From Dastarcus helophoroides (lineage: Eukaryota; Arthropoda; Insecta; Coleoptera; Bothrideridae): DNA of 64,000 bases. Made by a program: the position numbers and the translations under genes. This document shows positions 1 to 11,404 of this stretch, in pieces. Position 1 is the first letter of the stretch, and each line of letters starts with the position of its first letter. Location of the stretch: the NCBI GenBank assembly GCA_028583605.1, contig CM053329.1, positions 40,815,661 through 40,879,660 of the forward strand. Reading direction: 5' to 3'. Under the pieces are notes generated by a model. It worked only from the letters and a program-made list of their open reading frames with translations. It did no database searches and was not told where the DNA came from.

Positions 1-553
<553 letters not shown>

Positions 554-1461
554 GATTTTTTTAAAATAAATTTCTCTTGTTTTATTTTCGAAATTTAAAT
601 TTTTGGAATTTCTTTTTTTCTTGAAATGTTTACTTTTCGAAAGTTACGATTTTCTTTTTCAAAATTTCTTTTCTCGAAATTGTTTTGTTGTAAATTTCGA
701 AGTGAGAAAATTTCTCAAAGTAACCAAATAGTTAAGTTGTGAAGTGAAGGCGACAGAAGCGAGACGTCTTCAAAGCCCCATCCCACCACCAAGGGGATAA
801 TAACACGAAGGGTGAATATCATTCGACTTTTTCGCAGCAAGGCCCTTCATAACGATGTTTGCACACTCAGCGCATTATGATGCCTCTCTTTGATTGGCCA
901 TTGAGACCTTCGAAAGCTCAAAGACTGCAAGGTGACAATAATAGTTGGAATTCCGGCGGCGGCGCGTCCCCTTTAAATTGATTCCAGAAATCCCACTCAC
1001 CTACGGTTGATTTTCTGGAATTGATGTGCGACGGTTTACGAATTTCTCTTTTAATCACGTCGAGAAAACTTCGAGTTAAGAAGAATTTTAAATCCGCAGC
1101 TGGAAAGACGAAAACTGCCTCGGAAAACATTAATTTAACAAATTAGGGACGTTTTACCTTAAAATGATTTATTTTATTCGGAAGTGGGAACTAATAATGA
1201 GACTTCTCGAATTTTTACGGCCGGTTGAAATGAAAAAGGTTTCCTTGGTTTAATTTTGTTGCTAATAAGGCTTTTATATCGAGTTTTGGCGAGCTTCCCG
1301 CTTTGCTTTTCATATTTTTTTATTGAAGTTTCTTCTTTACGTAGTTACAATATTAAAAGAAAAGGAGTTGTAGAAAATTAGAAAACAAAATACAAATTGA
1401 AAAGCTTAACAAGAGGAAACTTTTTAAAAATAGACGATGTAACCTTGGAAATAGAATCGTT
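554..1461. other. single-copy stretch, no gene recognised
   Basis: AT-rich sequence to about 720, then a more balanced section at 720-1130 with GC-containing words and no tandem structure. A minus-strand open frame covers 918-1130, but it shows no domain or motif I recognise. I see nothing assignable. Confidence 0.5.
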
Positions 1462-1535
1462 GTTATCCGGCGCATCCACCATATTCGATTTATTGGTTTT
1501 CTTGTGATTATTTCTAATTTCTACTAAGATATTTG
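1462..1535 (+). repeat. left inverted repeat of the 3.9-kb element
   Basis: Begins GTTATCCGGCGCATCCACCA and ends CTACTAAGATATTTG. It is matched in reverse complement at 5265-5349 over nearly the whole length. Confidence 0.75.
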
Positions 1536-1994
1536 CCTTTGTCTTTGTACTTTTCTAACATTTTGACTTTTTTCAAAGTCAAAGTTTTGATTTTTAAAAC
1601 TGGAACTTCAAAATTGCTGTAAAAAATCAAAATCCAGTGAAAAATGCCAAAATTTTGAAATAAAACACGAAATATTGTTAAGGTTTTTTAAATGAATTTA
1701 GCTTTTTTAGTTTTGCATTTCTACTCAAAATTACGCTTTAAACTATTGATTTAACTGTCTAAAATTTTGACGAAAGCGTAGTCAAAATAGTAGCGTAGAA
1801 TACCCTGCAATTGTTAAACGTTTGGGGCGCGGGCGTGACTCGATTGTACAAATGACCAATATTTCAGTTATTCGCAAAATTGTTACCAATGTTTCATCTC
1901 AATGCCACATAAAAAGATCTTTTGTATGAGAAAGAAACACAATAAATGTTTTACAGTTTACTTTTCACGCTTCCTGTTTTTTCCTTTATTTCTT
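1536..1994. other. AT-rich stretch, no gene seen
   Basis: Mostly A- and T-runs, with a short GC-richer patch near 1825-1840. No tandem periodicity or reading frame of note. Confidence 0.4.
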
Positions 1995-3945
1995 TGTAAT
2001 ACTCGAACGTAAATCGAAACATTTCTTTTCAAGAAGTTCGAACAAAAAAAAACGTGATATTGTAAAGCTTTTGAATCTTAAATTATTTGGGGGCCAGATA
2101 ATTGTAAACTTTGTTGCCTTCATTTGCCCACACATTTCAGTCATTGGGTCAGATATTTCAGTCATCCAGTCAGAGGTTTGAGTCATTCAGTCAGATATTT
2201 CAGTCATTCAGTGGGATATTTCAGTCGTCAGTTTTTAATGATATTTCTCGACGTCTGGTAGATGAACGACGAACGACAAATTGCATAGATATACTGGAAA
2301 GACAAGCGTAAAGTGTGGGTACACCCGGCGCCTCCACCATTTCGATTTACTTTATTTTTGTTATTTCTTTTCGACTTTACAACGATTAATTGCTTATATA
2401 CTGGAGAGACAAGCGTGAAATGTGGGCCAACCGGCGCATCCACCATTTCGATTTACTTTGTGTTATAATTTCCTTTTGACTTTATCAACGGTCTGTCAAG
2501 AAATTCGGACTAACGTAAACCGAAACACTTCTTTTCAAGGATGTCGAACAAAAAAAAACGTGATATTATAAAGCTGCTGAATCTTAAAGGTAAATTATTT
2601 GAGGGTCTGAAAATTGTGAACTTTGTTGCCTTCATTTCCCCACACATTTCAATCATTCAGTCAGATATTTCAGTCATTCAGTCAGATATTTCAGTCGCCA
2701 GCTTTTAGAGATATTTCTCGACGTCTGGAAGATAAATAGCGAACGACCAATTGCATATATACTGGAGAGACAAGCGTGAAATGTGGGCCACCCGGCGCAT
2801 CCACCATTTCGATTTACTTTATGTTATTATTTCCTTTCGACTTTATCAACGGTCTGTCAAGAAATTCGGACTAACGTAAACCGAAACACTTCTTTTCAAG
2901 GATGTCGAACAAAAAAAAAACGTGATATTATAAAGCTGCTGAATCTTAAAGGTAAATTATTTGAGGGTCTGAAAATTGTAAACTTTGTTGCTTTTATTTG
3001 CCCACACATTTCAGTCATTCAGTCAGATATTTCAGTTGCCAGCTTTTAGCGATATTTCTCGACGTCTGGAAGATAAATGGCGAACGACCAATTGCATATT
3101 TACTGGAGAGACAAGCGTGAAATGTGGGCCACCCGGCGCATTCACCATTTAGATTTACTTTATGTTATTATTTCCTTTCGACTTTATCAACGGTCTGTCA
3201 AGAAATTCGGACTAACGTAAACCGAAACACTTCTTTTCAAGGATGTCGAACAAAAAAAAAACGTGATATTATAAAGCTGCTGAATCTTAAAGGTAAATTA
3301 TTTGAGGGTCTGAAAATTGTAAATTTTGTTGCCTTCATTTCCCCACACATTTCAATCATTCAGTCAGATATTTCAGTCATTCAGTCAGATATTTCAGTCG
3401 TCAGCTTTTAGCGATATTTCTCGACGTCTGGAAGATAAATGACGAACGAACAATTGCATATATACTGGAGAGACAAGCGTGAAATGTGGGCCACCCGGCG
3501 CATCCACCATTTAGATTTACTTTATGTTATTATTTCCTTTCGACTTTATCAACGGTCTGTCAAGAAATTCGGACTAACGTAAACCGAAACACTTCTTTTC
3601 AAGGATGTCGAACAAAAAAAAAACGTGATATTATAAAGCTGCTGAATCTTAAAGGTAAATTATTTGAGGGTCTGAAAATTGTAAACTTTGTTGCCATTTC
3701 CCCACACATTTCAATCATTCAGTCAGATATTTCAGTCATTCAGTCAGATATTTCAGTCGCCAGTTTTTAACGATATTTCTCGACGTCTGGAAGATGAACG
3801 ACGAACGACTAATTGCATAGATATACTGGAAAGACAAGCGTAAAGTGTGGGTACACCCGGCGCCTCCACCATTTCGATTTACTTTATTTTTGTTATTTCT
3901 TTTCGACTTTATCAACGGTCTGTCAAGAAATTCGGACTAATTTTA
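1995..3945 (+). repeat. 341-362 bp satellite, about 5 copies
   Basis: The CCCGGCGC anchor of successive monomers sits near 2324, 2430, 2791, 3132, 3494 and 3856, giving spacings of about 106 (a truncated unit), 361, 341, 362 and 362. Each full unit runs from AAATTCGGACTAACGTAAAC through a poly-A stretch, a CATTCAGTCAGATATTTCAG subrepeat and CTCGACGTCTGGAAGA to CACCCGGCGCATCCACCA. The 21-bp difference between unit lengths is exactly one copy of the internal subrepeat. Each unit contains an 88-95 codon open frame, but its ends shift with the subrepeat number and I treat it as non-coding. Confidence 0.93.
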
Positions 3946-4345
3946 TTAAAATATTGCCAAAGTAATGAGAACGGTCTCGAGAAATTCAAATAATTTTTGA
4001 ATATCACATACTTTAAACAGCGAAAGGCTTTCAACCTCTACAAACAGCGTATCATTTGCTTAATAACGAGCCAATTTTATAGAAACTGAGTGAAAATATG
4101 ATGCAAAAAAAAGGGAAAAAGCCAAACCCTCGCGAGCGGATAATGCAAGAATAAAGAAGCCCTTTCTCCGTTATTATGAAAAGTTATACTTTTGGGACTT
4201 TGCATTTCAAATTTATGAAGTAATTCGGTCTTGAGGTATAAATTACAGAAACGTTAGGTTAATGCTGGATTCTGCTTAGCATATTTACTTTGACAACAGC
4301 GCTATGCCATTGTCTCATAATCCAAAGACTTGGATAATGTTTCCG
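3946..4345. other. single-copy stretch, no gene seen
   Basis: Mixed-composition DNA between the satellite and the ATACG microsatellite. No tandem structure, long frame or RNA gene was recognised. Confidence 0.4.
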
Positions 4346-4470
4346 ATAGGATACGATACCATACGATACGATATGATACGATACGAGACGATACGATACG
4401 ATAAGATACGATATGATACGAACGATATAATACGAACGATACGATACAATACGATGCGAACGATACGAGA
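4346..4470. repeat. degenerate ATACG microsatellite
   Basis: Runs of ATACG with variants (ATATG, AGACG, AACG, ATAAG) over about 120 bp. Overlapping frames on both strands are repeat artefacts. Confidence 0.9.
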
Positions 4471-5171
4471 GGACTTTGTTGCCTTCTTTGAGTCGTTTCA
4501 ATTGAATATCCTAATGACTAATCGATAAAATTCGTTGCAGACAAAGCGAAAGAGTTACAACTGTCAAGCAATTAAGAACGGAAGGGATAAGTACTTAGTA
4601 AAAGGTCGAAGTGTCGTCTTAAGACTAACAACCCCTTGCTCTCGCTCTTTTATTTTGCGAGTTAATTATAGAATTCCGGGCAAGTTTATATCCGCTGCGA
4701 ATTGAAAAACCAACAAAGTGAATAAATTACCGAGACATTATATATTCCATTTCAACTTAAATATTAGAATATCCCCGGCAAATCCATTACTTTGTTTGAT
4801 TTTCCCTTATTATCAATTCCATAAGTCTTCACAATGGAAGATGTAAATTTCTTGGGGGAGCTTCCGTTTCCGCTATAATTGGATCCAATACAGTGCGACT
4901 CATAACTCGCAAAGGTGTGCTGAAGGATTAAAGGGTCAGATTTAAATCAGTCCCGGTTGCTGGGACGCCACAAATTAATTGCCCGAAATAACAGCGGTTG
5001 CCAAATCTTTAGTAATTTGTTCCGTTCCGCGTTAATCCTCTAATTGATTCATCCGGATCTTTGACAAACTTTTGAATTTCGAACGTATTACAAATGCCCG
5101 AAAAATGACAAACAATTAGCAGACATGTAGATACTCTGGTAAATTTTAATTAAGTTTGAAACGAGAACGCG
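4471..5171. other. single-copy stretch, no gene recognised
   Basis: Non-repetitive sequence with moderate GC. There is no long open frame or conserved motif I can name. Confidence 0.4.
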
Positions 5172-5186
5172 TGGTGGATGCGCCGG
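5172..5186 (-). repeat. dispersed 15-mer CCGGCGCATCCACCA
   Basis: Minus-strand copy of the 15-base motif found at the ends of the foldback element and in each satellite monomer. It lies about 150 bp inside the right end; the flanks differ from the other copies. Confidence 0.7.
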
Positions 5187-5264
5187 GGTTTTGAAATTGG
5201 GAGCCCTTTTTCGAAATTTCTGCAACATAAAATAATATTACGGCATCGCCAAGAGACCACCGGA

Positions 5265-5349
5265 CAAATATCTTAGTAGAAATTAGAAATAATCACAAGA
5301 AAACCAATAAATCGAACGTCGCAACAATGTGGTGGATGCGCCGGATAAC
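5265..5349 (-). repeat. right inverted repeat of the 3.9-kb element
   Basis: Reverse complement of 1462-1535, plus an extra segment (ACGTCGCAACAATG) between the 15-mer and the rest. Ends in GGTGGATGCGCCGGATAAC. Confidence 0.75.
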
Positions 5350-5375
5350 AGCTATTCAGAGAGTATGTCTCTTTG

Positions 5376-8300
5376 ACGAAATTTTTAAAAAAATATCGAA
5401 ATTTTCAAAAAAATGTCGAAATTTTTATAAAAAATCGAAATTTTCAAAAAAATGTCGAAATTTTCATAAAAAATCGAAATTTTTATAAAAGGGACGAAAT
5501 ATTCAAATAAATGTTAAAATTTTCAAATTATTCATAAAAAAGTCGAAATTAAAAAAAGTCCAATTTCCAAAAAAAGTTGAAATTTTTGAAAAAAAGTTGA
5601 AATTTTCAAATTCTTCATGAAAAAGTCAATTTTTTTGAGAAAAAGAGACAAAATTTTCAAAAAAGGTTGAAATTTTCATAACAAAGTCGAAATTTTAAAA
5701 AAAATGTCGAAACTTTCAAATTATTTATAAAAAAGTCAATTTTTTTGAAAAAAAAAAGATAAAATTCTCAAAAAAGGTTGAAATTTTCATAACAAAGTCG
5801 AAATTTTCAAAAAAATGTCAAAAATTTCAAACTATTCATAAGTTTTCATAAAAATGTAGACATTTTTAAATTTAAATTTAGACATTTCCAAATTCTTCAT
5901 AAAGTCAAAATTTAAAAAAGTCGAAATTTTCAAAAAAAATCGAAATTTTTGAAAAAATGTCAAAATTTTCAAATTTTTTATTAAAAAAAGTCAAAATTTT
6001 CATAAAAATGTCAAATTTTTTAAAATATTTAAACATTTTCAAATTCTTTATAAAAAGGTCGAAATTTTTATAAATATGGCGAAATTTTCAAAAATGGCGA
6101 AATTTTCAGAAAAATGTTGAAATTTTCAAAAAAATGTCAAAATTTTCAAAAAAATATCGAAATTATCAAATGCTTTATGAAAAAGTCGAAATTAAAAAAA
6201 GTATAATTCCCAAAAAAAACCGAAGTTTTTGAAAAAATGTCGAAATTTTTAAATTCTTCTTTAAAAAAGTTAAAATTTGCAATAAAAGGTCAAAATTTTC
6301 ATAAAAATGACGAAATATTCAAAAAAATATCAAATCCTTCTTAAAAAAAGTCGAAAATTTAAAAAAAAAATGTTGAAATTATCAAATTCTTCATAAAAAA
6401 GTCGAATTTTGTGAAAAAAGCCAAACTTTTTCAAAAAAAGTCGAAATTTTTATAACAATGTCGAAATTTTCAAAAAAATGTAGAAAATTTCAAATTTTTT
6501 TTTAAAGTTAAAATTTTTAAAAAAGGTCGATATTTTCATAAAAATGACGAAATAATCAAAAAAATGTCGAAATTTTCATAAAAATGACGAATTATTAAAA
6601 AAAAGTGTCGAAATTATCAAATGCTTTATAAAAAAATCGAATTTTGTGAAAATAAGATAAAATTTTCAAAAAAAAGTCGAAATTTTCATAACAATGTCGA
6701 AGGTTTCAAAAAAAATGTCGAAAATTTCAAATTCTTCTTTAAAAAAGTTAAAATTTGCAATAAAAGGTCAAAATTTTTATAAAAATGACGAAATATTCAA
6801 GAAAATATCAAATGCCTCTTAAAAAAAGTCGACATTTTCAAAAAAAATGTTGAAAATATCAAATTCTTTATAAAAAAGTCGAATTTTGTGAAAAAAGCCA
6901 AACTTTTCCAAAAAAAGTCGAATATTTTATAACAATGTCAAAATTTTCAAAAAAATGTCGAAAAGGTCAAATTCCTTTTCAAAAAAGTTAAAATTTTCAA
7001 AACAACGTCGAAATTTTTATAAAAATGACGAAATATTCAAAAAAATGTCGAAATTTGCATAAAAATGACGAATTATTAAAAAAAAGTGTCGTAATTATCA
7101 AATGCTTTATAAAAAAATCGAATTTTGTGAAAATAAGATAAAATTTTCAAAAAAAAGTCGAAATTTTCATAACAATGTCGAAGGTTTCAAAAAAATGTCG
7201 AAAATTTCAAATTCTTCTTTAAAAAAGTTAAAATTTGCAATAAAAGGTCAAAATTTTGATAAAAATGACGAAATATTCAAAAAAATATCAAATCCCTCTT
7301 AAAAAAAGTCGACATTTTCAAAAAAAATGTTGAAATTATCAAATTCTTTATAAAAAAGTCGAATTTTGTGAAAAAAGCCAAACTTTTCCAAAAAAAGTAG
7401 AATATTTTATAACAATGTCAAAATTTTCAAAAAAATGTCGAAAAGGTCAAATTCTTTTTTAAAAAAGTTAAAATTTTCAAAACAACGTCGAAATTTTTAT
7501 AAAAATGACGAAATATTCAAAAAAATGTCGAAATTTGCATAAAAATGACGAATTATTAAAAAAAAGTGTCGAAATTATCAAATGCTTTATAAAAAAATCG
7601 AATTTTGTGAAAATAAGATAAAATTTTCAAAAAAAAGTCGAAATTTTCATAACAATGTCGAAGGTTTCAAAAAAATGTCGAAAATTTCAAATTCTTCTTT
7701 AAAAAAGTTAAAATTTGCAATAAAAGGTCAAAATTTTTATAAAAATGACGAAATATTCAAAAAAATATCAAATCCCTCTTAAAAAAAGTCGACATTTTCA
7801 AAAAAAATGTTGAAAATATCAAATTCTTTATAAAAAAGTCGAAATTTGTGAAAAAAGCCAAACTTTTCCAAAAAAAGTCGAATAAAATGTCGAAAAGGTC
7901 AAATTCTTTTTTAAAAAAGTTAAAATTTTCAAAACAATGTCGAAATTTTTATAAAAATGACGAAATATTCAATAAAAAATGTCGAAAATTTCAAATTTTT
8001 CTTAGAAAAAAAACGAAATTATCAAAAAAATGTCGAAAATTTCAAATTTTTTATAAAAAAAGTCGAAATTTTCAAAAAAATGTCGAAAATTTCAAATTCT
8101 TCATAAAAAATCGAAATTTTCAAAAAATGTAGAAAATTTCAAATCTTTTTTTTTAAGTTAAAATTTCGAAATTCTTTTATAAAAAAGTTAAAATTTTTAA
8201 AAAAATGTCGAGATTTTCATAAAAATGACGAAATATTCAAAAAAAATGTCGAAAATTTTAAATTCTGCTTAAAAAAAATCGAAATTTAAAACAAAAAGTC

Positions 8301-9290
8301 GAAATTATCAAATTCCTCATAAAAAAGTCGAATTTTGTGAAAAAACGACAACATTTTCAAAAAAAAGGCGAAATTTTCATAACAATGTCGAAATTTTCAA
8401 AAAAATGTCGAAAATTTCAATTTTTTTTTAAAAAGGTTAAAATTTTCAAAACAATGTCGAAATTTTCATAAAAATGACGAAATATTTTAAAAAATGTCGA
8501 AAATTTCAAATTCTTCTTAAAAAAAGTCGAAATTTTCAAATTTTTTAATTAAAAAGTCGAAATTTGCATAACAATGATGAATTACTATATTCAAAATAAA
8601 TGTCGAAATTTTCAAATTCCTAAAAATGCCAAAATTTTTTTTAAAAATCAAAATTTAAAAAAGAAATTTCGAAAATTTGAAATTCTCCAAATTTTTAAAA
8701 AAGTCGAAATGTTTAATAAATGTCAACATTTTCCTGAAAATGTCGAACTTTTCAAAATAATGTCGAAATTTTCTTAAAAATTTCAAAATTTTCAAAAACA
8801 AAAAATGTCTAAATCTTTAAATTCTTCATAAAAATGTTTAAAAAAAGTTTAAATTTTAAAACTCAAAATTTTCGAAAAAAATTAAAATTTAAAACGAACG
8901 TCGATTTTTTCACAAACGTTACAGTTACAGAACAAAAATGTTCTGCAACATAAAACGATTGGCAAAACAGAATTTTGAAAAATCGAAATTTTCAAAAAAA
9001 ATCGGAAAACTAAAAATTAAAATAGACGTAATTTTGGATGGAACTCAAAAAACCCAAAAGCAAAATTTATAAAGATGCAAAATTTAAAGAAAAAGTCGTA
9101 TTTTAGAGAAAAGGACGAAATTTCAAAGATATATCGCAACTTTCAGGAAAATTTCGAGAAAAAAACAAAATTTTGAAAATATAAAATGAAAAATATGAAT
9201 ATGTTTTCAACATAACTATGAATAAGGTCGAAATTTTTAAAGTTGTGACATTAAAAAAAAGTTAAAATTACTAAAAAAAGTCGACCTTTA
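5376..9290 (+). repeat. A-rich 20-bp-type minisatellite array with 480-bp higher-order repeat
   Basis: Degenerate units of the form GTCGAAATTTTCAAAAAAAT fill this region, with A-tracts on the plus strand throughout. From about 6150 to 7875 the units form a higher-order repeat of about 480 bp: AAATTATCAAATGCTTTAT recurs near 6611, 7092 and 7572 with matching flanks, and the first copy near 6165 is more diverged. The near-identical open frames at 7102 and 7582 are this repeat and not genes. The array decays toward 9000-9290. Confidence 0.93.
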
Positions 9291-9398
9291 GTATCTCTCT
9301 GAAGATGACAGGTTGGCTGCCGAAACGCGTTAGAGCAACGTTTGTTGCGTTTTTTAATCTTTCTTGGTTTCAGGAAACAAGTTCTGTATTTCAATTTT
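9291..9398 (+). mobile_element. family A hammerhead-like element, short copy
   Basis: Begins ATCTCTCTGAAGATGACAGG and continues through CGAAACGCGTTAGAGCAAC and TTTAATCTTTCTTGGTTTCA to CTGTATTTCAATTTT. The hammerhead-like part has CTGAAGA, a stem II with one A-C mismatch, GAAA and the palindrome ACGCGT. A short A-rich direct repeat ending AAAAAAGTC flanks it, but the surrounding array makes that uninformative. Confidence 0.7.
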
Positions 9399-9765
9399 AA
9401 AAAAGTCTAAATTTATAACAAAATAAAAATTTCGAGAAAAAGTCGAAATACCGAAAAAAAAAAACCAATAATAAAGCAAACATATTTAAAAAATTGAAAC
9501 ATTTTTTCAATTTTAAAAAATAAACTCGAAATCACCAAATATTCTGTTCTTTTTTGAAGCTGAAGTTTTGAAAAAGATGCAAGTTCATGATTTTTAACAT
9601 TAAAAATTCATAATATTAAAAAATAAAGTCGAAATTTCGAAGAAAGATCGAAAATCTGAGAAAAAGGAATGAGACTTTCAAAAAAAAAGTAGACATTTTT
9701 AAACAGGTCAAAATTGATAAAAAATCGATAAAAATTGGTGCATTTTCAAAAAGAGTAGAATTATT
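9399..9765 (+). repeat. degraded A-rich repeat DNA
   Basis: Continuation of the A-rich array with looser periodicity (AAAGTCGAAAT-like words) and no higher-order structure visible. Confidence 0.6.
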
Positions 9766-9835
9766 ATTAAACTTTATTAACGATAAAAACGCAACAAAAT
9801 TAAAAATCTCGTTTTTATCGTTAATAAAGTTTAAT
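9766..9835. repeat. perfect 26-bp inverted repeat
   Basis: Arms at 9766-9791 and 9810-9835 are exact reverse complements (ATTAAACTTTATTAACGATA and onward), separated by 18 bases. It lies 8 bp upstream of the ATAT duplication of the first solo LTR. It could be a cruciform or hairpin; no transposon was recognised. Confidence 0.85.
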
Positions 9836-9890
9836 AGTTATGAATATTGTAGCGAAATGTAAATTATAGATTTTAGTACGTAAGAAAGTT

Positions 9891-9989
9891 TTCTAGAAAG
9901 ATCTGATAAGGGGAAAGCGGCCGCGATAACGATGCAAATTCCAGAAATTTCCGCAAACGATAAGCCTTATCTGCGGGATTTTTCTAGAA
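9891..9989 (+). promoter_or_regulatory. three heat-shock-element-like motifs in LTR 1
   Basis: TTCTAGAA at 9891-9898, TTCCAGAAATTTC at 9939-9951 (TTC-nn-GAA-nn-TTC, the three-unit HSF consensus) and TTCTAGAA at 9982-9989. All lie within about 150 bp upstream of the TATA box. Confidence 0.55.
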
Positions 9990-10004
9990 CCTGGGAGCCA
10001 AAAC

Positions 10005-10038
10005 TATATAAGGCGGTCGCCTTTTCCTCGAGTCAGTT
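10005..10038 (+). promoter_or_regulatory. TATA box and initiator of LTR 1
   Basis: TATATAAGG at 10005-10013 is followed about 30 bp later by TCAGTT at 10033-10038, matching the arthropod initiator TCAGTY. AATAAA further down would serve as the poly-A signal of the LTR. Confidence 0.65.
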
Positions 10039-10181
10039 AGTTAGAGTCAGTGTAGTTAGTGAGTTAGCAGTAAATAAGTGAGTTAATTATTCAGTTGGGG
10101 TGTTCCAAGTTTGGTTTGGAAATAAAGTGGGTTTAATCCATCAATATTTAATAATCATTTCGAACCAAAAAGCCCTTAATA

Positions 10182-10615
10182 ATATTAAAGAATTCTACGA
10201 AGCAAGGGTTGGAAATGTTAATTATTTGAAGAGTAGAATTTTTCATATATACATATTTGTTTGTTTTAAAGGAAAAACTTGTGTGAGGCAGCATTTCGAA
10301 GAGTTGCATCCTGAGAGAATTGGGCCCTGGCCCAAACACAAGAGGTATTTTTCAGCATCTCCACCTTTACAAAATAAGTCCACCAGAGCTCAAGGCGGTT
10401 TCAATTTCCGTCTAGATCGAGATAAGGGTGCCGGAGAGTGTCTTCATAATACGCCCCAGTTACATAAAGCAAACTTATCTAAATGAGTATCTGAGCGGTG
10501 TGGTCAAACTCTGCATTCTGATGCACCAACTCAAAATAATGGCCATTCCATTAATAGATAGTTTTACTGATGAATCCTAAATGGAACTAGATGGATTAAC
10601 TTTGGCTTAGTTTCA
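10182..10615 (+). other. flank of LTR 1 with an uncertain open frame
   Basis: An open frame runs 10100-10486. Its first third lies inside the LTR, so it cannot be one original gene. Downstream of an AG at about 10270 (TTTGTTTGTTTTAAAG, an acceptable splice acceptor) the frame is charged and less repetitive (EELHPERIGPWPKHKRYF) and could be an exon or transposon relic. I recognise no family. Confidence 0.2.
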
Positions 10616-10819
10616 ATGGAACCTCCTTTGAATGCGTTCGCACTAATAGTGTTCGAAAATGGAAAATTCGTGTATGTCGAATCAGACAATGGTTATTGTT
10701 CACTAAATAACCCCCAGACGACGAGAAGGGTAATCAAGCTGTATCAAATTTTACGAGACGCATGTAAATCAGATGTACCGGCGTATGCAAAAATTTTAAC
10801 GCTCTCCAACCATAAATAA
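10616..10819 (+). CDS. short unassigned open frame, possible relic or exon
   Basis: A 67-codon frame starts with ATG in a non-repetitive context. Its composition is more protein-like than the surrounding shadows: few K/N/F runs, and a core reading FENGKFVYVESDNGYCSLNN then RRVIKLYQILRDACKSDVPA. I recognise no domain, and see no splice sites or promoter that settle its status. It could be part of a transposon protein, one exon of a gene, or chance. Confidence 0.2.
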   Translation: MEPPLNAFALIVFENGKFVYVESDNGYCSLNNPQTTRRVIKLYQILRDACKSDVPAYAKILTLSNHK

Positions 10820-11404
10820 AGGTAGCTTCACTAAAATATAGAGTTATTATGCGGCACACTTAACTTTATCGCCGCATAGATTAGAATTTCAATGCGACTC
10901 TTTTGCATTTAAAGTTTTTTCACTTAAGTGGGGCTTTTTCCGTTTTAATTAAAGTCAAACTTAAATATTCAGCACTAGGAGGATAATTTTGTCCCCAATA
11001 GTTAACGGAAATTAATTTGGAAGCAATCCGATTTTAGACGAAATTTTTCCAGGGGATTTGATCCAGTTAACTAACAAATGGTTTAAAACGAATCCAAAAT
11101 TACCCTGAAACACTCTTACATCGCATCACAAAGTCGACAATCCAAGTAAAATCGAGTAAAGTATTTGTGGTGGATGCGCCGGGATCCCTAATAAAAAGCA
11201 GCTTTTGAAGTCAGAAAATCGCTCTTTATTTATATAATGCGTTAAATTCGTACATCTGGATTGATTTATTGTTGAAAAAAAATCCCTGAAATTCCACGCT
11301 TTCAGTAACTTCAAACAAATTTACTCGAAACGATATATTTTTTATTAAACTACTTGAAACCTTCACATCTTTTATGAATAAACACACCAATATTCCGTTC
11401 TGAT
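10820..11404. other. single-copy stretch, no gene recognised
   Basis: Mixed AT-rich DNA. The only feature recognised is the dispersed 15-mer at 11168-11182. Confidence 0.4.
11168..11182 (-). repeat. dispersed 15-mer CCGGCGCATCCACCA
   Basis: Exact minus-strand copy of the 15-mer, in unrelated flanks. Confidence 0.7.

Larger units (their letters stand above)
1462..5349. mobile_element. possible foldback element: inverted ends around a satellite
   Basis: The sequence at 1462-1535 reappears as its reverse complement at 5265-5349. They match from GTTATCCGGCGCATCCACCA through TTCGATTTATTGG to CTAAGATATTTG, apart from about 14 extra bases in the right copy. Between the ends lie a satellite array, an ATACG microsatellite and single-copy DNA. 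The satellite monomers also contain the end motif CCGGCGCATCCACCA followed by TTCGATTTA. I see no transposase and no clear target duplication. Non-autonomous foldback or MITE-like is the best reading; a chance inverted pair of solo repeats is the alternative. Confidence 0.45.
9848..10181 (+). mobile_element. solo LTR 1 (TG ends, ATAT target duplication)
   Basis: A 334-bp element begins TGTAGCGAAATG and ends AGCCCTTAATA, flanked by ATAT at 9844-9847 and 10182-10185. It shares its order of motifs with the LTRs at 39.3, 50.8 and 53.7 kb: TTCTAGAA, TCTGATAAGG, GCGGCCGCGATAAC, TTCCAGAAATTTC, CTTATCTGC, TATA box, CTCGAGTCAG and AATAAAGTGG. No primer-binding site or gag/pol frame follows, so it is read as a solo LTR left by LTR-LTR recombination. 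A 4-bp duplication fits a Ty3/Gypsy-type integrase, but the clade is not proven. The last base pair is TA rather than the CA of the sister copies. Confidence 0.85.

Noticed and set aside
2783..3770. Three near-identical 88-95 codon frames
   Set aside because: They are the satellite monomer. Length follows the 21-bp subrepeat number, ends differ, and the first monomers do not keep the frame.
4259..4528. Overlapping 74-80 codon frames on both strands
   Set aside because: They are generated by the ATACG microsatellite.
10100..10486. A 128-codon frame near LTR 1
   Set aside because: It starts inside the LTR and crosses its 3' boundary, so it is a composite. Only the part after about 10270 is kept, as weakly exon-like.
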